A DNA stretch of 64,000 nucleotides from Hydractinia symbiolongicarpus (lineage: Eukaryota; Cnidaria; Hydrozoa; Anthoathecata; Hydractiniidae), in the NCBI RefSeq assembly GCF_029227915.1, contig NC_079876.1, forward strand, positions 1,676,001-1,740,000. Reading direction: 5' to 3'. Below are positions 23,727-37,300 of this stretch, one piece after another. Each line of letters begins with the position of its first letter. The first letter of the stretch is position 1. Position numbers and translations under genes: made by a program. The notes under the pieces are model-generated. The model made no database searches. It was not told the origin of the DNA and saw only the letters and a program-made list of their open reading frames with translations.

Positions 23727-25349
23727 GTTTTCATTTTTGATGAGACGCTGAATAAAAGAAGTTTAATCGCCGGCAAACGAAAACCCGCGTTTTCCCGTAA
23801 ATCCGGGGCTTGGCCCGTATAGTCGAATGTATACAAAGAAAGTACCGAGGGAGTAAACTCATTTCCCGAACGATTTTTTAAATTATTTTTCCACCACTAA
23901 AACGCATGAGACTTGTAGTTTTTAAAAATGTTTTCATTTTTGATGAGACGCTCAATAAAAGAAGTTTAATCGCTGACAAACGAAAACCCGCGATTTCCCG
24001 TAAATCCCGGACTTGGCCCGTATAGTCAAAAGTATACAAAGAAAGTACCCAGGGAGTAAACTCATTTCCCGAACGATTTTTTAAATTATTTTTCCACCAC
24101 TAAAACGCATGAGACTTGTAGTTTTCAAAAATGTTTTCATTTTTGATGAGACGCTGAATAAAAGAAGTTTATTCGCCGGCAAACGAAAACCCGCGTTTTC
24201 CCGTAAATCCGGGGCTTGGCCCGTATAGTCGAATGTATACAAAGAAAGTACCGAGGGAGTAAACTCATTTCCCGAACGATTTTTTAAATTATTTTTCCAC
24301 CACTAAAACGCATGAGACTTGTAGTTTTTAAAAATGTTTTCATTTTTGATGAGACGCTCAATAAAAGAAGTTTAATCGCCGACAAACGAAAACCCGCGAT
24401 TTCCCGTAAATCCCGGTCTTGGCCCGTATAGTCAAAAGTATACAAAGAAAGTACCCAGGGAGTAAACTCATTTCCCGAACGATTTTTTAAATTATTTTTT
24501 CACCACTAAAACGCATGAGACTTGTAGTTTTCAAAAATGTTTTCATTTTTGATGAGACGCTCAATAAAAGAAGTTTAATCGCCGACAAACGAAAACCCGC
24601 GATTTCCCGTAAATCCCGGACTTGGCCCGTATAGTCAAAAGTATACAAAGAAAGTACCCAGGGAGTAAACTCATTTCCCGAACGATTTTTTAAATTATTT
24701 TTTCACCACTAAAACGCATGAGACTTGTAGTTTTTAAAAATGTTTTCATTTTTGATGAGACGCTGAATAAAAGAAGTTTAATCGCCGGCAAACGAAAACC
24801 CGCGATTTCCCGTAAATCCCGGCTTGGCCCGTATAGTCAAAAGTATACAAAGAAAGTACCCAGGGAGTAAACTCATTTCCCGAACGATTTTTTAAATTAT
24901 TTTTTCACCACTAAAACGCATGAGACTTGTAGTTTTTAAAAATGTTTTCATTTTTGATGAGACGCTGAATAAAAGAAGTTTAATCGCCGGCAAACGCAAA
25001 CCCGCGATTTCCCGTAAATCCCGGGCTTGGCCCGTATAGTCAAAAGTATACAAAGAAAGTACCCAGGGAGTAAACTCATTTCCCGAACGATTTTTTAAAT
25101 TATTTTTTCACCACTAAAACGCATGAGACTTGTAGTTTTCAAAAATGTTTTCATTTTTGATGAGACGCTTAATGAAAGAGGTTTAATCGCCGGCAAACGA
25201 AATCCCGCGTTTTCCCGTTAATCCGGGGCTTGGCCCGTATAGTCGAATGTATACAAAGAAAGTACCGAGGGAGTAAACTCATTTCCCGAACGATTTTTTA
25301 AATTATTTTTCCACCACTAAAACGCATGAGACTTGTAGTTTTCAAAAAT
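23727..25349. repeat. 8-monomer higher-order repeat, copy 1 (1623 bp)
   Basis: Order: N 23727, L 23930 (CGCTGACAAACG), N 24133 (TTTATTCGCC), L 24336 (CGGTCTTGG), L 24539, B 24742, Q 24944, O 25147 (CCCGTTAATCC). The CGCTGAC and GGTCTTGG variants recur 1623 bp downstream, fixing the period. Confidence 0.83.
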
Positions 25350-26769
25350 GTTTTCATTTTTGATGAGACGCTGAATAAAAGAAGTTTAATCGCCGGCAAA
25401 CGAAAACCCGCGTTTTCCCGTAAATCCGGGGCTTGGCCCGTATAGTCGAATGTATACAAAGAAAGTACCGAGGGAGTAAACTCATTTCCCGAACGATTTT
25501 TTAAATTATTTTTCCACCACTAAAACGCATGAGACTTGTAGTTTTTAAAAATGTTTTCATTTTTGATGAGACGCTCAATAAAAGAAGTTTAATCGCTGAC
25601 AAACGAAAACCCGCGATTTCCCGTAAATCCCGGACTTGGCCCGTATAGTCAAAAGTATACAAAGAAAGTACCCAGGGAGTAAACTCATTTCCCGAACGAT
25701 TTTTTAAATTATTTTTCCACCACTAAAACGCATGAGACTTGTAGTTTTCAAAAATGTTTTCATTTTTGATGAGACGCTGAATAAAAGAAGTTTAATCGCC
25801 GGCAAACGAAAACCCGCGTTTTCCCGTAAATCCGGGGCTTGGCCCGTATAGTCGAATGTATACAAAGAAAGTACCGAGGGAGTAAACTCATTTCCCGAAC
25901 GATTTTTTAAATTATTTTTCCACCACTAAAACGCATGAGACTTGTAGTTTTTAAAAATGTTTTCATTTTTGATGAGACGCTCAATAAAAGAAGTTTAATC
26001 GCCGACAAACGAAAACCCGCGATTTCCCGTAAATCCCGGTCTTGGCCCGTATAGTCAAAAGTATACAAAGAAAGTACCCAGGGAGTAAACTCATTTCCCG
26101 AACGATTTTTTAAATTATTTTTTCACCACTAAAACGCATGAGACTTGTAGTTTTTAAAAATGTTTTCATTTTTGATGAGACGCTGAATAAAAGACGTTTA
26201 ATCGCCGGCAAACGAAAACCCGCGATTTCCCGTAAATCCCGGCTTGGCCCGTATAGTCAAAAGTATACAAAGAAAGTACCCAGGGAGTAAACTCATTTCC
26301 CGAACGATTTTTTAAATTATTTTTTCACCACTAAAACGCATGAGACTTGTAGTTTTTAAAAATGTTTTCATTTTTGATGAGACGCTGAATAAAAGAAGTT
26401 TAATCGCCGGCAAACGCAAACCCGCGATTTCCCGTAAATCCCGGGCTTGGCCCGTATAGTCAAAAGTATACAAAGAAAGTACCCAGGGAGTAAACTCATT
26501 TCCCGAACGATTTTTTAAATTATTTTTTCACCACTAAAACGCATGAGACTTGTAGTTTTCAAAAATGTTTTCATTTTTGATGAGACGCTTAATGAAAGAG
26601 GTTTAATCGCCGGCAAACGAAATCCCGCGTTTTCCCGTAAATCCGGGGCTTGGCCCGTATAGTCGAATGTATACAAAGAAAGTACCGAGGGAGTAAACTC
26701 ATTTCCCGAACGATTTTTTAAATTATTTTTCCACCACTAAAACGCATGAGACTTGTAGTTTTCAAAAAT
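25350..26769. repeat. 8-monomer higher-order repeat, copy 2 with one monomer lost (1420 bp)
   Basis: N 25350, L 25553 (CGCTGAC), N 25756, L 25959 (CGGTCTTGG), B 26162 (AAGACGTTT), Q 26364, O 26567. The second of the two adjacent L monomers of copy 1 is absent, consistent with exchange between neighbouring L copies. Confidence 0.82.
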
Positions 26770-27578
26770 GTTTTCATTTTTGATGAGACGCTGAATAAAA
26801 GAAGTTTAATCGCCGGCAAACGAAAACCCGCGTTTTCCCGTAAATCCGGGGCTTGGCCCGTATAGTCGAATGTATACAAAGAAAGTACCGAGGGAGTAAA
26901 CTCATTTCCCGAACGATTTTTTAAATTATTTTTCCACCACTAAAACGCATGAGACTTGTAGTTTTCAAAAATGTTTTCATTTTTGATGAGACGCTGAATA
27001 AAAGAAGTTTAATCGCCGGCAAACGAAAACCCGCGATTTCCCGTAAATCCCGGCTTGGCCCGTATAGTCAAAAGTATTCAAAGAAAGTACCCAGGGAGTA
27101 AACTCATTTCCCGAACGATTTTTTAAATTATTTTTTCACCACTAAAACGCACGAGACTTGTAGTTTCAAAAATGTTTTCATTTTTGATGAGACCTTGAAT
27201 AAAAGCAGTTTAATCGCCGGCAAACGAAAACTTGCGATTTCCCTAAATCCCGGACTCGGCCCGTATAGTCAAAAGTATACAAAGAAAGTACCCAGGGAGT
27301 AAACTCATTTCCCGAACGATTTTTTAAATTATTTTTTCACCACTAAAACGCATGAGACTTGTAGTTTTCAAAAATGTTTTCATTTTTGATGAGACGCTTA
27401 ATGAAAGAGGTTTAATCGCCGGCAAACGAAATCCCGCGTTTTCCCGTAAATCCGGGGCTTGGCCCGTATAGTCGAATGTATACAAAGAAAGTACCGAGGG
27501 AGTAAACTCATTTCCCGAACGATTTTTTAAATTATTTTTCCACCACTAAAACGCATGAGACTTGTAGTTTTCAAAAAT
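26770..27578. repeat. 4-monomer higher-order repeat N-B-R-O, copy 1 (809 bp)
   Basis: N 26770, B 26973 (GTATTCAAAG), R 27174, O 27376. R follows ACGAGACTTGTAGTTTCAAA (one T missing) and carries GACCTTGAAT and AACTTGCG. The ACGAGAC tag at 27151 recurs at 27960. Confidence 0.85.
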
Positions 27579-28387
27579 GTTTTCATTTTTGATGAGACGC
27601 TGAATAAAAGAAGTTTAATCGCCGGCAAACGAAAACCCGCGTTTTCCCGTAAATCCGGGGCTTGGCCCGTATAGTCGAATGTATACAAAGAAAGTACCGA
27701 GGGAGTAAACTCATTTCCCGAACGATTTTTTAAATTATTTTTCCACCACTAAAACGCATGAGACTTGTAGTTTTCAAAAATGTTTTCATTTTTGATGAGA
27801 CGCTGAATAAAAGAAGTTTAATCGCCGGCAAACGAAAACCCGCGATTTCCCGTAAATCCCGGCTTGGCCCGTATAGTCAAAAGTATTCAAAGAAAGTACC
27901 CAGGGAGTAAACTCATTTCCCGAACGATTTTTTAAATTATTTTTTCACCACTAAAACGCACGAGACTTGTAGTTTCAAAAATGTTTTCATTTTTGATGAG
28001 ACCTTGAATAAAAGCAGTTTAATCGCCGGCAAACGAAAACTTGCGATTTCCCTAAATCCCGGACTCGGCCCGTATAGTCAAAAGTATACAAAGAAAGTAC
28101 CCAGGGAGTAAACTCATTTCCCGAACGATTTTTTAAATTATTTTTTCACCACTAAAACGCATGAGACTTGTAGTTTTCAAAAATGTTTTCATTTTTGATG
28201 AGACGCTTAATGAAAGAGGTTTAATCGCCGGCAAACGAAATCCCGCGTTTTCCCGTAAATCCGGGGCTTGGCCCGTATAGTCGAATGTATACAAAGAAAG
28301 TACCGAGGGAGTAAACTCATTTCCCGAACGATTTTTTAAATTATTTTTCCACCACTAAAACGCATGAGACTTGTAGTTTTCAAAAAT
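27579..28387. repeat. 4-monomer higher-order repeat N-B-R-O, copy 2 (809 bp)
   Basis: N 27579, B 27782 (GTATTCAAAG), R 27983, O 28185 repeat the preceding unit with all its private variants. By eye the two copies are nearly identical, so this is a very recent tandem duplication. Confidence 0.85.
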
Positions 28388-31300
28388 GTTTTCATTTTTG
28401 ATGAGACGCTGAATAAAAGAAGTTTAATCGCCGGCAAACGAAAACCCGCGTTTTCCCGTAAATCCGGGGCTTGGCCCGTATAGTCGAATGTATACAAAGA
28501 AAGTACCGAGGGAGTAAACTCATTTCCCGAACGATTTTTTCAATTATTTTTTCACCACTAAAACGCATGAGACTTGTAGTTTTTAAAAATGTTTTCATTT
28601 TTGATGAGACGCTGAATAAAAGAAGTTTAATCGCCGGCAAACGAAAACCCGCGATTTCCCGTAAATCCCGGCTTGGCCCGTATAGTCAAAAGTATACAAA
28701 GAAAGTACCCAGGGAGTAAACTCATTTCCCGAACGATTTTTTAAATTATTTTTTCACCACTAAAACGCATGAGACTTGTAGTTTTCAAAAATGTTTTCAT
28801 TTTTGATGAGACGCTGAATAAAAGAAGTTTAATCGCCGGCAAACGAAAACCCGCGATTTCCCGTAAATCCCGGGCTTGGCACGTATAGTCGAATGTATAC
28901 AAAGAAAGTACCCAGGGAGTAAACTCATTTTCCGAACGATTTTTTAAATTATTTTTTCACCACTAAAACGCATGAGACTTGTAGTTTTCAAAAATGATTT
29001 CTTTTTTGATGAGACGCTGAATAAAAGCAGTTTAATCGCCGGCAAACGAAAACCTGCGATTTCCCTAAATCCCGGACTCGGCCCGTATAGTCAAAAGTAT
29101 ACAAAGAAAGTACCCAGGGAGTAAACTCATTTCCAGAACGATTTTTTAAATTATTTTTTCACCACTAAAACGCATAAGACTTGTAGTTTTTAAAAATGTT
29201 TTCATTTTTGATGAGACGCTCAATAAAAGAAGTTTAATCGCCGACAAACGAAAACCCGCGATTTCCCGTAAATCCCGGACTTGGCCCGTATAGTCAAAAG
29301 TATACAAAGAAAGTACCCAGGGAGTAAACTCATTTCCCGAACGATTTTTTAAATTATTTTTTCACCACTAAAACGCATGAGACTTGTAGTTTTTAAAAAT
29401 GTTTTCATTTTTGATGAGACGCTGAATAAAAGAAGTTTAATCGCCGGCAAACGCAAACCCGCGATTTCCCGTAAATCCCGGGCTTGGCCCGTATAGTCAA
29501 AAGTATACAAAGAAAGTACCCAGGGAGTAAACTCATTTCCCGAACGATTTTTTAAATTATTTTTTCACCACTAAAACGCATGAGACTTGTAGTTTTCAAA
29601 AATGTTTTCATTTTTGATGAGACGCTTAATGAAAGAGGTTTAATCGCCGGCAAACGAAATCCCGCGTTTTCCCGTTAATCCGGGGCTTGGCCCGTATAGT
29701 CGAATGTATACAAAGAAAGTACCGAGGGAGTAAACTCATTTCCCGAACGATTTTTTAAATTATTTTTCCACCACTAAAACGCATGAGACTTGTAGTTTTC
29801 AAAAATGTTTTCATTTTTGATGAGACGCTGAATAAAAGAAGTTTAATCGCCGGCAAACGAAAACCCGCGTTTTCCCGTAAATCCGGGGCTTGGCCCGTAT
29901 AGTCGAATGTATACAAAGAAAGTACCGAGGGAGTAAACTCATTTCCCGAACGATTTTTTAAATTATTTTTCCACCACTAAAACGCATGAGACTTGTAGTT
30001 TTTAAAAATGTTTTCATTTTTGATGAGACGCTCAATAAAAGAAGTTTAATCGCCGACAAACGAAAACCCGCGATTTCCCGTAAATCCCGGACTTGGCCCG
30101 TATAGTCAAAAGTATACAAAGAAAGTACCCAGGGAGTAAACTCATTTCCCGAACGATTTTTTAAATTATTTTTCCACCACTAAAACGCATGAGACTTGTA
30201 GTTTTCAAAAATGTTTTCATTTTTGATGAGACGCTGAATAAAAGAAGTTTAATCGCCGGCAAACGAAAACCCGCGTTTTCCCGTAAATCCGGGGCTTGGC
30301 CCGTATAGTCGAATGTATACAAAGAAAGTACCGAGGGAGTAAACTCATTTCCCGAACGATTTTTTAAATTATTTTTCCACCACTAAAACGCATGAGACTT
30401 GTAGTTTTTAAAAATGTTTTCATTTTTGATGAGACGCTCAATAAAAGAAGTTTAATCGCCGACAAACGAAAACCCGCGATTTCCCGTAAATCCCGGACTT
30501 GGCCCGTATAGTCAAAAGTATACAAAGAAAGTACCCAGGGAGTAAACTCATTTCCCGAACGATTTTTTAAATTATTTTTTCACCACTAAAACGCATGAGA
30601 CTTGTAGTTTTTAAAAATGTTTTCATTTTTGATGAGACGCTTAATGAAAGAGGTTTAATCGCCGGCAAACGAAATCCCGCGTTTTCCCGTAAATCCGGGG
30701 CTTGGCCCGTATAGTCGTATGTATACAAAGAAAGTACCGAGGGAGTAAACTCATTTCCCGAACGATTTTTTAAATTATTTTTCCACCACTAAAACGCATG
30801 AGACTTGTAGTTTTCAAAAATGTTTTCATTTTTGATGAGACGCTGAATAAAAGAAGTTTAATCGCCGGCAAACGAAAACCCGCGTTTTCCCGTAAATCCG
30901 GGGCTTGGCCCGTATAGTCGAATGTATACAAAGAAAGTACCGAGGGAGTAAACTCATTTCCCGAACGATTTTTTAAATTATTTTTCCACCACTAAAACGC
31001 ATGAGACTTGTAGTTTTCAAAAATGTTTTCATTTTTGATGAGACGCTGAATAAAAGAAGTTTAATCGCCGGCAAACGAAAACCCGCGATTTCCCGTAAAT
31101 CCCGGCTTGGCCCGTATAGTCAAAAGTATACAAAGAAAGTATCCAGGGAGTAAACTCATTTCCCGAACGATTTTTTAAATTATTTTTCCACCACTAAAAC
31201 GCATGAGACTTGTAGTTTTTAAAAATGTTTTCATTTTTGATGAGACGCTCAATAAAAGAAGTTTAATCGCCGACAAACGAAAACCCGCGATTTCCCGTAA

Positions 31301-33048
31301 ATCCCGGACTTGGCCCGTATAGTCAAAAGTATACAAAGAAAGTACCCAGGGAGTAAACTCATTTCCCGAACGATTTTTTAAATTATTTTTTCACCACTAA
31401 AACGCATGAGACTTGTAGTTTTTAAAAATGTTTTCATTTTTGATGAGACGCTGAATAAAAGACGTTTAATCGCCGGCAAACGAAAACCCGCGATTTCCCG
31501 TAAATCCCGGCTTGGCCCGTATAGTCAAAAGTATACAAAGAAAGTACCCAGGGAGTAAACTCATTTCCCGAACGATTTTTTAAATTATTTTTTCACCACT
31601 AAAACGCATGAGACTTGTAGTTTTTAAAAATGTTTTCATTTTTGATGAGACGCTGAATAAAAGAAGTTTAATCGCCGGCAAACGCAAACCCGCGATTTCC
31701 CGTAAATCCCGGGCTTGGCCCGTATAGTCAAAAGTATACAAAGAAAGTACCCAGGGAGTAAACTCATTTCCCGAACGATTTTTTAAATTATTTTTTCACC
31801 ACTAAAACGCATGAGACTTGTAGTTTTCAAAAATGTTTTCATTTTTGATGAGACGCTTAATGAAAGAGGTTTAATCGCCGGCAAACGAAATCCCGCGTTT
31901 TCCCGTAAATCCGGGGCTTGGCCCGTATAGTCGAATGTATACAAAGAAAGTACCCAGGGAGTAAACTCATTTCCCGAACGATTTTTTAAATTATTTTTTC
32001 ACCACTAAAACGCATGAGACTTGTAGTTTCAAAAATGTTTTCATTTTTGATGAGACGTTGAATAAAAGCAGTTTAATCGCCGGCAAACGAAAACTTGCGA
32101 TTTCCCTAAATCCCGGACTCGGCCCGTATAGTCAAAAGTATACAAAGAAAGTACCCAGGGAGTAAACTCATTTCCCGAACGATTTTTTAAATTATTTTTT
32201 CACCACTAAAACGCATGAGACTTGTAGTTTTCAAAAATGTTTTCATTTTTGATGAGACGCTTAATGAAAGAGGTTTAATCGCCGGCAAACGAAATCCCGC
32301 GTTTTCCCGTAAATCCGGGGCTTGGCCCGTATAGTCGAATGTATACAAAGAAAGTACCGAGGGAGTAAACTCATTTCCCGAACGATTTTTTAAATTATTT
32401 TTCCACCACTAAAACGCATGAGACTTGTAGTTTTCAAAAATGTTTTCATTTTTGATGAGACGCTGAATAAAAGAAGTTTAATCGCCGGTAAACGAAAACC
32501 CGCGTTTTCCCGTAAATCCGGGGCTTAGCCCGTATAGTCGAATGTATACAAAGAAAGTACCGAGGGAGTAAACTCATTTCCCGAACGATTTTTTAAATTA
32601 TTTTTCCACCACTAAAACGCATGAGACTTGTAGTTTTCAAAAATGTTTTCATTTTTGATGAGACGCTGAATAAAAGAAGTTTAATCGCCGGCAAACGAAA
32701 ACCCGCGATTTCCCGTAAATCCCGGCTTGGCCCGTATAGTCAAAAGTATACAAAGAAAGTACCCAGGGAGTAAACTCATTTCCCGAACGATTTTTTAAAT
32801 TATTTTTTCACCACTAAAACGCATGAGACTTGTAGTTTTCAAAAATGTTTTCATTTTTGATGAGACGTTGAATAAAAGCAGTTTAATCGCCGGCAAACGA
32901 AAACTTGCGATTTCCCTAAATCCCGGACTCGGCCCGTATAGTCAAAAGTATACAAAGAAAGTACCCAGGGAGTAAACTCATTTCCAGAACGATTTTTTAA
33001 ATTATTTTTTCACCACTAAAACGCATGAGACTTGTAGTTTTTAAAAAT
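28388..33048. repeat. Mosaic of 23 monomers built from N, B, J, K, L, Q, O and R
   Basis: Starts: N 28388 (TTTTTTCAATT), B 28591, J 28793, K 28996, L 29198, Q 29401, O 29604 (CCCGTTAATCC), N 29807, L 30010, N 30213, L 30416, O 30619 (TCGTATG), N 30822, B 31025 (GTATCCAGG), L 31227, B 31430 (AAGACGTTT), Q 31632, O 31835, R 32037, O 32239, N 32442, B 32645, R-like 32847. Strings such as J-K-L and Q-O-N-L-N-L repeat 22.3-26.0 kb with the same rare variants. This part is therefore a rearranged copy of that region and not independent sequence. Confidence 0.75.
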
Positions 33049-33859
33049 ATTTTTATTTTTGATGAGACGCTGAATAAAAGAAGTTTAATCGCCGGCAAAC
33101 GCAAACCCGCGATTTCCCGTAAATGCCGGGCTTGGCCCGTATAGTCGAATGTATACAAAGAAAGTACCGAGGGAGTAAACTCATTTCCCGAACGATTTTT
33201 TAAATTTTTTTTTCACCACTAATACGCATGAGACTTGTAGTTTTCAAAAATGTTTTCATTTTTGATGAGACGCTGAATAAAAGAAGTTTAATCGCCGGCA
33301 AACGAAAAGCCGCGATTTCCCGTAAATCCCGGCCTGGCCCGTATAGTCAAAAGTATACAAAGAAAGTACCCAGGGAGTAAACTCATTTCCCGAACGATTT
33401 TTTAAATTATTTTTTCACCACTAAAACGCATGAGACTTGTAGTTTTCAAAAATGTTTTCATTTTTGATGAGACGCTGAATAAAAGAAGTTTAATCGACGG
33501 CAAACGAAAACCTGCGATTTCCCTAAATCCCGGACTCGGCCCGTATAGTCAAAAGTATACAAAGAAAGTACCCAGGGAGTAAACTCATTTCCAGAACGAT
33601 TTTTTTAAATTATTTTTTCACCACTAAAACGCATGAGACTTGTAGTTTTTAAAAATGTTTTCATTTTTGATGAGACGCTGAATAAAAGAAGTTTAATCGC
33701 CGGCAAACGCAAACCCGCGATTTCCTGTAAATCCCGGGCTTGGCCCGTATAGTCAAAAGTATACAAAGAAAGTACCCAGGGAGTAAACTCATTTCCCGAA
33801 CGATTTTTTAAATTATTTTTTCACCACTAAAACGCATGAGACTTGTAGCTTTCAAAAAT
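33049..33859. repeat. Four linking monomers (Q, B, K, Q)
   Basis: Starts near 33049 (begins ATTTTTATTTTTG, with AAATGCCGGG), 33252 (AAAAGCCGCG, CCTGGCCCG), 33454 (TCGACGGC, ACCTGCG) and 33657 (TTTCCTGTAAAT). These private variants are not shared with neighbours. I see no higher-order period here. Confidence 0.68.
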
Positions 33860-35073
33860 GTTTTCATTTTTGATGAGACGCTTAATGAAAGAGGTTTAAT
33901 CGCCGGCAATCGAAATCCCGCGTTTTCCCGTAAATCCGGGGCTTGGCCCGTATAGTCGAATGTATACAAAGAAAGTACCGAGGGAGTAAACTCATTTCCC
34001 GAACGATTTTTTAAATTTTTTTTTCACCACCAATACGCATGAAACTTGTAGTTTTCAAAAATGTTTTCATTTTTGATGAGACGCTGAATAAAAGAAGTTT
34101 AATCGCCGGCAAACGAAAACCCGCGATTTCCCGTAAATCCCGTCCTGGCCCATATAGTCAAAAGTATACAAAGAAAGTACCCAGGGAGTAAACTCATTTC
34201 CCGAACGATTTTTTAAATTATTTTTTCACCACTAAAACGCATGAGACTTGTAGTTTTCAAAAATGTTTTCATTTTTGATGAGACCCTGAATAAAAGAAGT
34301 TTAATCGCCGGCAAACGAAAACCCGCGATTTCCCGTAAATCCCGGGCTTGGCACGTATATCGAATGTATACAAAGAAAGTACCCTGTGAGTAAACTCATT
34401 TCCAGAACGATTTTTTAAATTATTTTTTGACCACTAAAGCCCATGAGACTTGTAGTTTTTAAAAATGTTTTCATTTTTGATGAGACGCTGAATAAAAGAA
34501 GTTTAATCGCCGGCAAACGAAAACCCGCGATTTCCCGTAAATCCCGGCTTGGCCCGTATAGTCAAAAGTATACAAAGAAAGTACCCAGGGAGTAAACTCA
34601 TTTCTCGAACGATATTTTAAATTATTTTTTCACCATCAAAACGCATGAGACTTGTAGTTTTTAAAAATGTTTTCATTTTTGATGAGACGCTGCATAAAAG
34701 CAGTTTAATCGCCGGGAAACGAAAACCTGCGATTGCCCTAAATCCCGGACTCGGCCCGTATAGTCGCATGTATACAAAGAAAGTACCCAGGGAGTAAACT
34801 CATTTCCCGAACGATTTTTTAAATTATTTTTTCACCACTAAAACGCATGAGACTTGTAGTTTTCAAAAATGTTTTCATTTTTGATGAGACGCTTAATGAA
34901 AGAGGTTTAATCGCCGGCAAACGAAATCCCGCGTTTTCCCGTAAATCCGGGGCTTGGTCCGTATTGTCGAATGTATACAAAGAAAGTACCGAGGGAGTAA
35001 ACTCATTTCCCGAACGATTTTTTAAATTATTTTTTCACCACTAAAACGCATGAGACTTGTAGCTTTCAAAAAT
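33860..35073. repeat. 6-monomer higher-order repeat, copy 1 (1214 bp)
   Basis: O 33860 (GGCAATCG, preceded by TAGCTTTC), B 34063 (preceded by CAATACGCATGAAAC), D 34265 (GACCCTGAAT, GTATATCG, TTTTTTGACC), Bs 34467 (CACCATCAAAACG), C 34669 (GCTGCATAAAAG, CGATTGCCC), O 34871 (TTGGTCCGTATTGTCG). All these rare variants recur 1214 bp later. Confidence 0.87.
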
Positions 35074-36287
35074 GTTTTCATTTTTGATGAGACGCTTAAT
35101 GAAAGAGGTTTAATCGCCGGCAATCGAAATCCCGCGTTTTCCCGTAAATCCGGGGCTTGGCCCGTATAGTCGAATGTATACAAAGAAAGTACCGAGGGAG
35201 TAAACTCATTTCCCGAACGATTTTTTAAATTTTTTTTTCACCACCAATACGCATGAAACTTGTAGTTTTCAAAAATGTTTTCATTTTTGATGAGACGCTG
35301 AATAAAAGAAGTTTAATCGCCGGCAAACGAAAACCCGCGATTTCCCGTAAATCCCGGCCTGGCCCGTATAGTCAAAAGTATACAAAGAAAGTACCCAGGG
35401 AGTAAACTCATTTCCCGAACGATTTTTTAAATTATTTTTTCACCACTAAAACGCATGAGACTTGTAGTTTTCAAAAATGTTTTCATTTTTGATGAGACCC
35501 TGAATAAAAGAAGTTTAATCGCCGGCAAACGAAAACCCGCAATTTCCCGTAAATCCCGGGCATGGCACGTATATCGAATGTATACAAAGAAAGTACCCTG
35601 TGAGTAAACTCATTTCCAGAACGATTTTTTAAATTATTTTTTGACCACTAAAGCCCATGAGACTTGTAGTTTTTAAAAATGTTTTCATTTTTGATGAGAC
35701 GCTGAATAAAAGAAGTTTAATCGCCGGCAAACGAAAACCCGCGATTTCCCGTAAATCCCGGCTTGGCCCGTATAGTCAAAAGTATACAAAGAAAGTACCC
35801 AGGGAGTAAACTCATTTCTCGAACGATATTTTAAATTATTTTTTCACCATCAAAACGCATGAGACTTGTAGTTTTCAAAAATGTTTTCATTTTTGATGAG
35901 ACGCTGCATAAAAGCAGTTTAATCGCCGGGAAACGAAAACCTGCGATTGCCCTAAATCCCGGACTCGGCCCGTATAGTCGCATGTATACAAAGAAAGTAC
36001 CCAGGGAGTAAACTCATTTCCCGAACGATTTTTTAAATTATTTTTTCACCACTAAAACGCATGAGACTTGTAGTTTTCAAAAATGTTTTCATTTTTGATG
36101 AGACGCTTAATGAAAGAGGTTTAATCGCCGGCAAACGAAATCCCGCGTTTTCCCGTAAATCCGGGGCTTGGTCCGTATTGTCGAATGTATACAAAGAAAG
36201 TACCGAGGGAGTAAACTCATTTCCCGAACGATTTTTTAAATTATTTTTTCACCACTAAAACGCATGAGACTTGTAGTTTTCAAAAAT
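35074..36287. repeat. 6-monomer higher-order repeat, copy 2 (1214 bp)
   Basis: O 35074, B 35277, D 35479, Bs 35681, C 35883 and O 36085 repeat the previous unit. Few differences are visible by eye: CCCGGCCTGGCCCG against CCCGTCCTGGCCCA in B, CCCGCAATT and GGGCATGG in D, and TTTTC against TTTTT before C. The last O also starts the following 5-monomer pattern. Confidence 0.87.
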
Positions 36288-37300
36288 GTTTTCATTTTTG
36301 ATGAGACGCTGAATAAAAGAAGTTTAATCGCCGGCAAACGAAAACCCGCGATTTCCCGTAAATCCAGGGCTTGGCACGTATAGTCGAATGTATACAAAGA
36401 AAGTACCCAGGGAGTAAACTCATTTTCCGAACGATTTTTTAAATTATTTTTTCACCAATAAAACGCATGAGACTTGTAGTTTTCAAAAATGTTTTCATTT
36501 TTGATGAGACGCTGAATAAAAGCAGTTTAATTGCCGGCAAACGAAAACCCGCGATTTCCCTAAATCCCGGACTCTGCCCGTATAGTCAAAAGTATACAAA
36601 GAAAGTGCCCAGGGAGTAAACTCATTTCCCGAACGATTTTTTAAATTATTTTTTCACCACTAAAACGCATGAGACTTGTAGTTTTCAAAAATGTTTTCAT
36701 TTGTGATGAGACGCTGAATAAAAGAAGTTTAATCGCCGGCAAACGAAAACCCGCGATTTCCCGTAAATCCCGGCTTGGCCCGTATAGTCAAAAGTATACA
36801 AAGAAAGTACCCAGGGAGTAAACTCATTTCCCGAACGATTTTTTAAATTATTTTTTCACCACTAAAACGCATGAGACTTGTAGTTTTTAAAAATGTTTTC
36901 ATTTTTGATGAGACGCTGAATAAAAGAAGTTTAATCGGCGGCAAACGCAAACCCGCGATTTCCCGTAAATCCCGGGCTTGGCCCGTATAGTTAAAAGTAT
37001 ACAAAGAAAGTACCCAGGGAGTAAACTCATTTCCCGAACGATTTTTTAAATTATTTTTTCACCACTAAAACGCATGAGACTTGTAGTTTTCAAAAATGTT
37101 TTCATTTTTGATGAGACGCTTAATGAAAGAGGTTTAATCGCCGGCAAACGAAATCCCGCGTTTTCCCGTAAATCCGGGGCTTGGTCCGTATTGTCGAATG
37201 TATACAAAGAAAGTACCGAGGGAGTAAACTCATTTCCCGAACGATTTTTTAAATTATTTTTACACCACTAAAACGCATGAGACTTGTAGTTTTCAAAAAT
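36288..37300. repeat. 5-monomer higher-order repeat, copy 1 (1013 bp)
   Basis: J' 36288 (AAATCCAGGGC, CACCAATAAAACG), K 36491 (TTTAATTGCCGG), B 36693 (CATTTGTGATG), Q 36895 (TAATCGGCGG, TAGTTAAAAG), O 37098 (TTGGTCCGTATTG). The AATCCAG tag occurs at 36361, 37374 and 39199. Confidence 0.85.
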
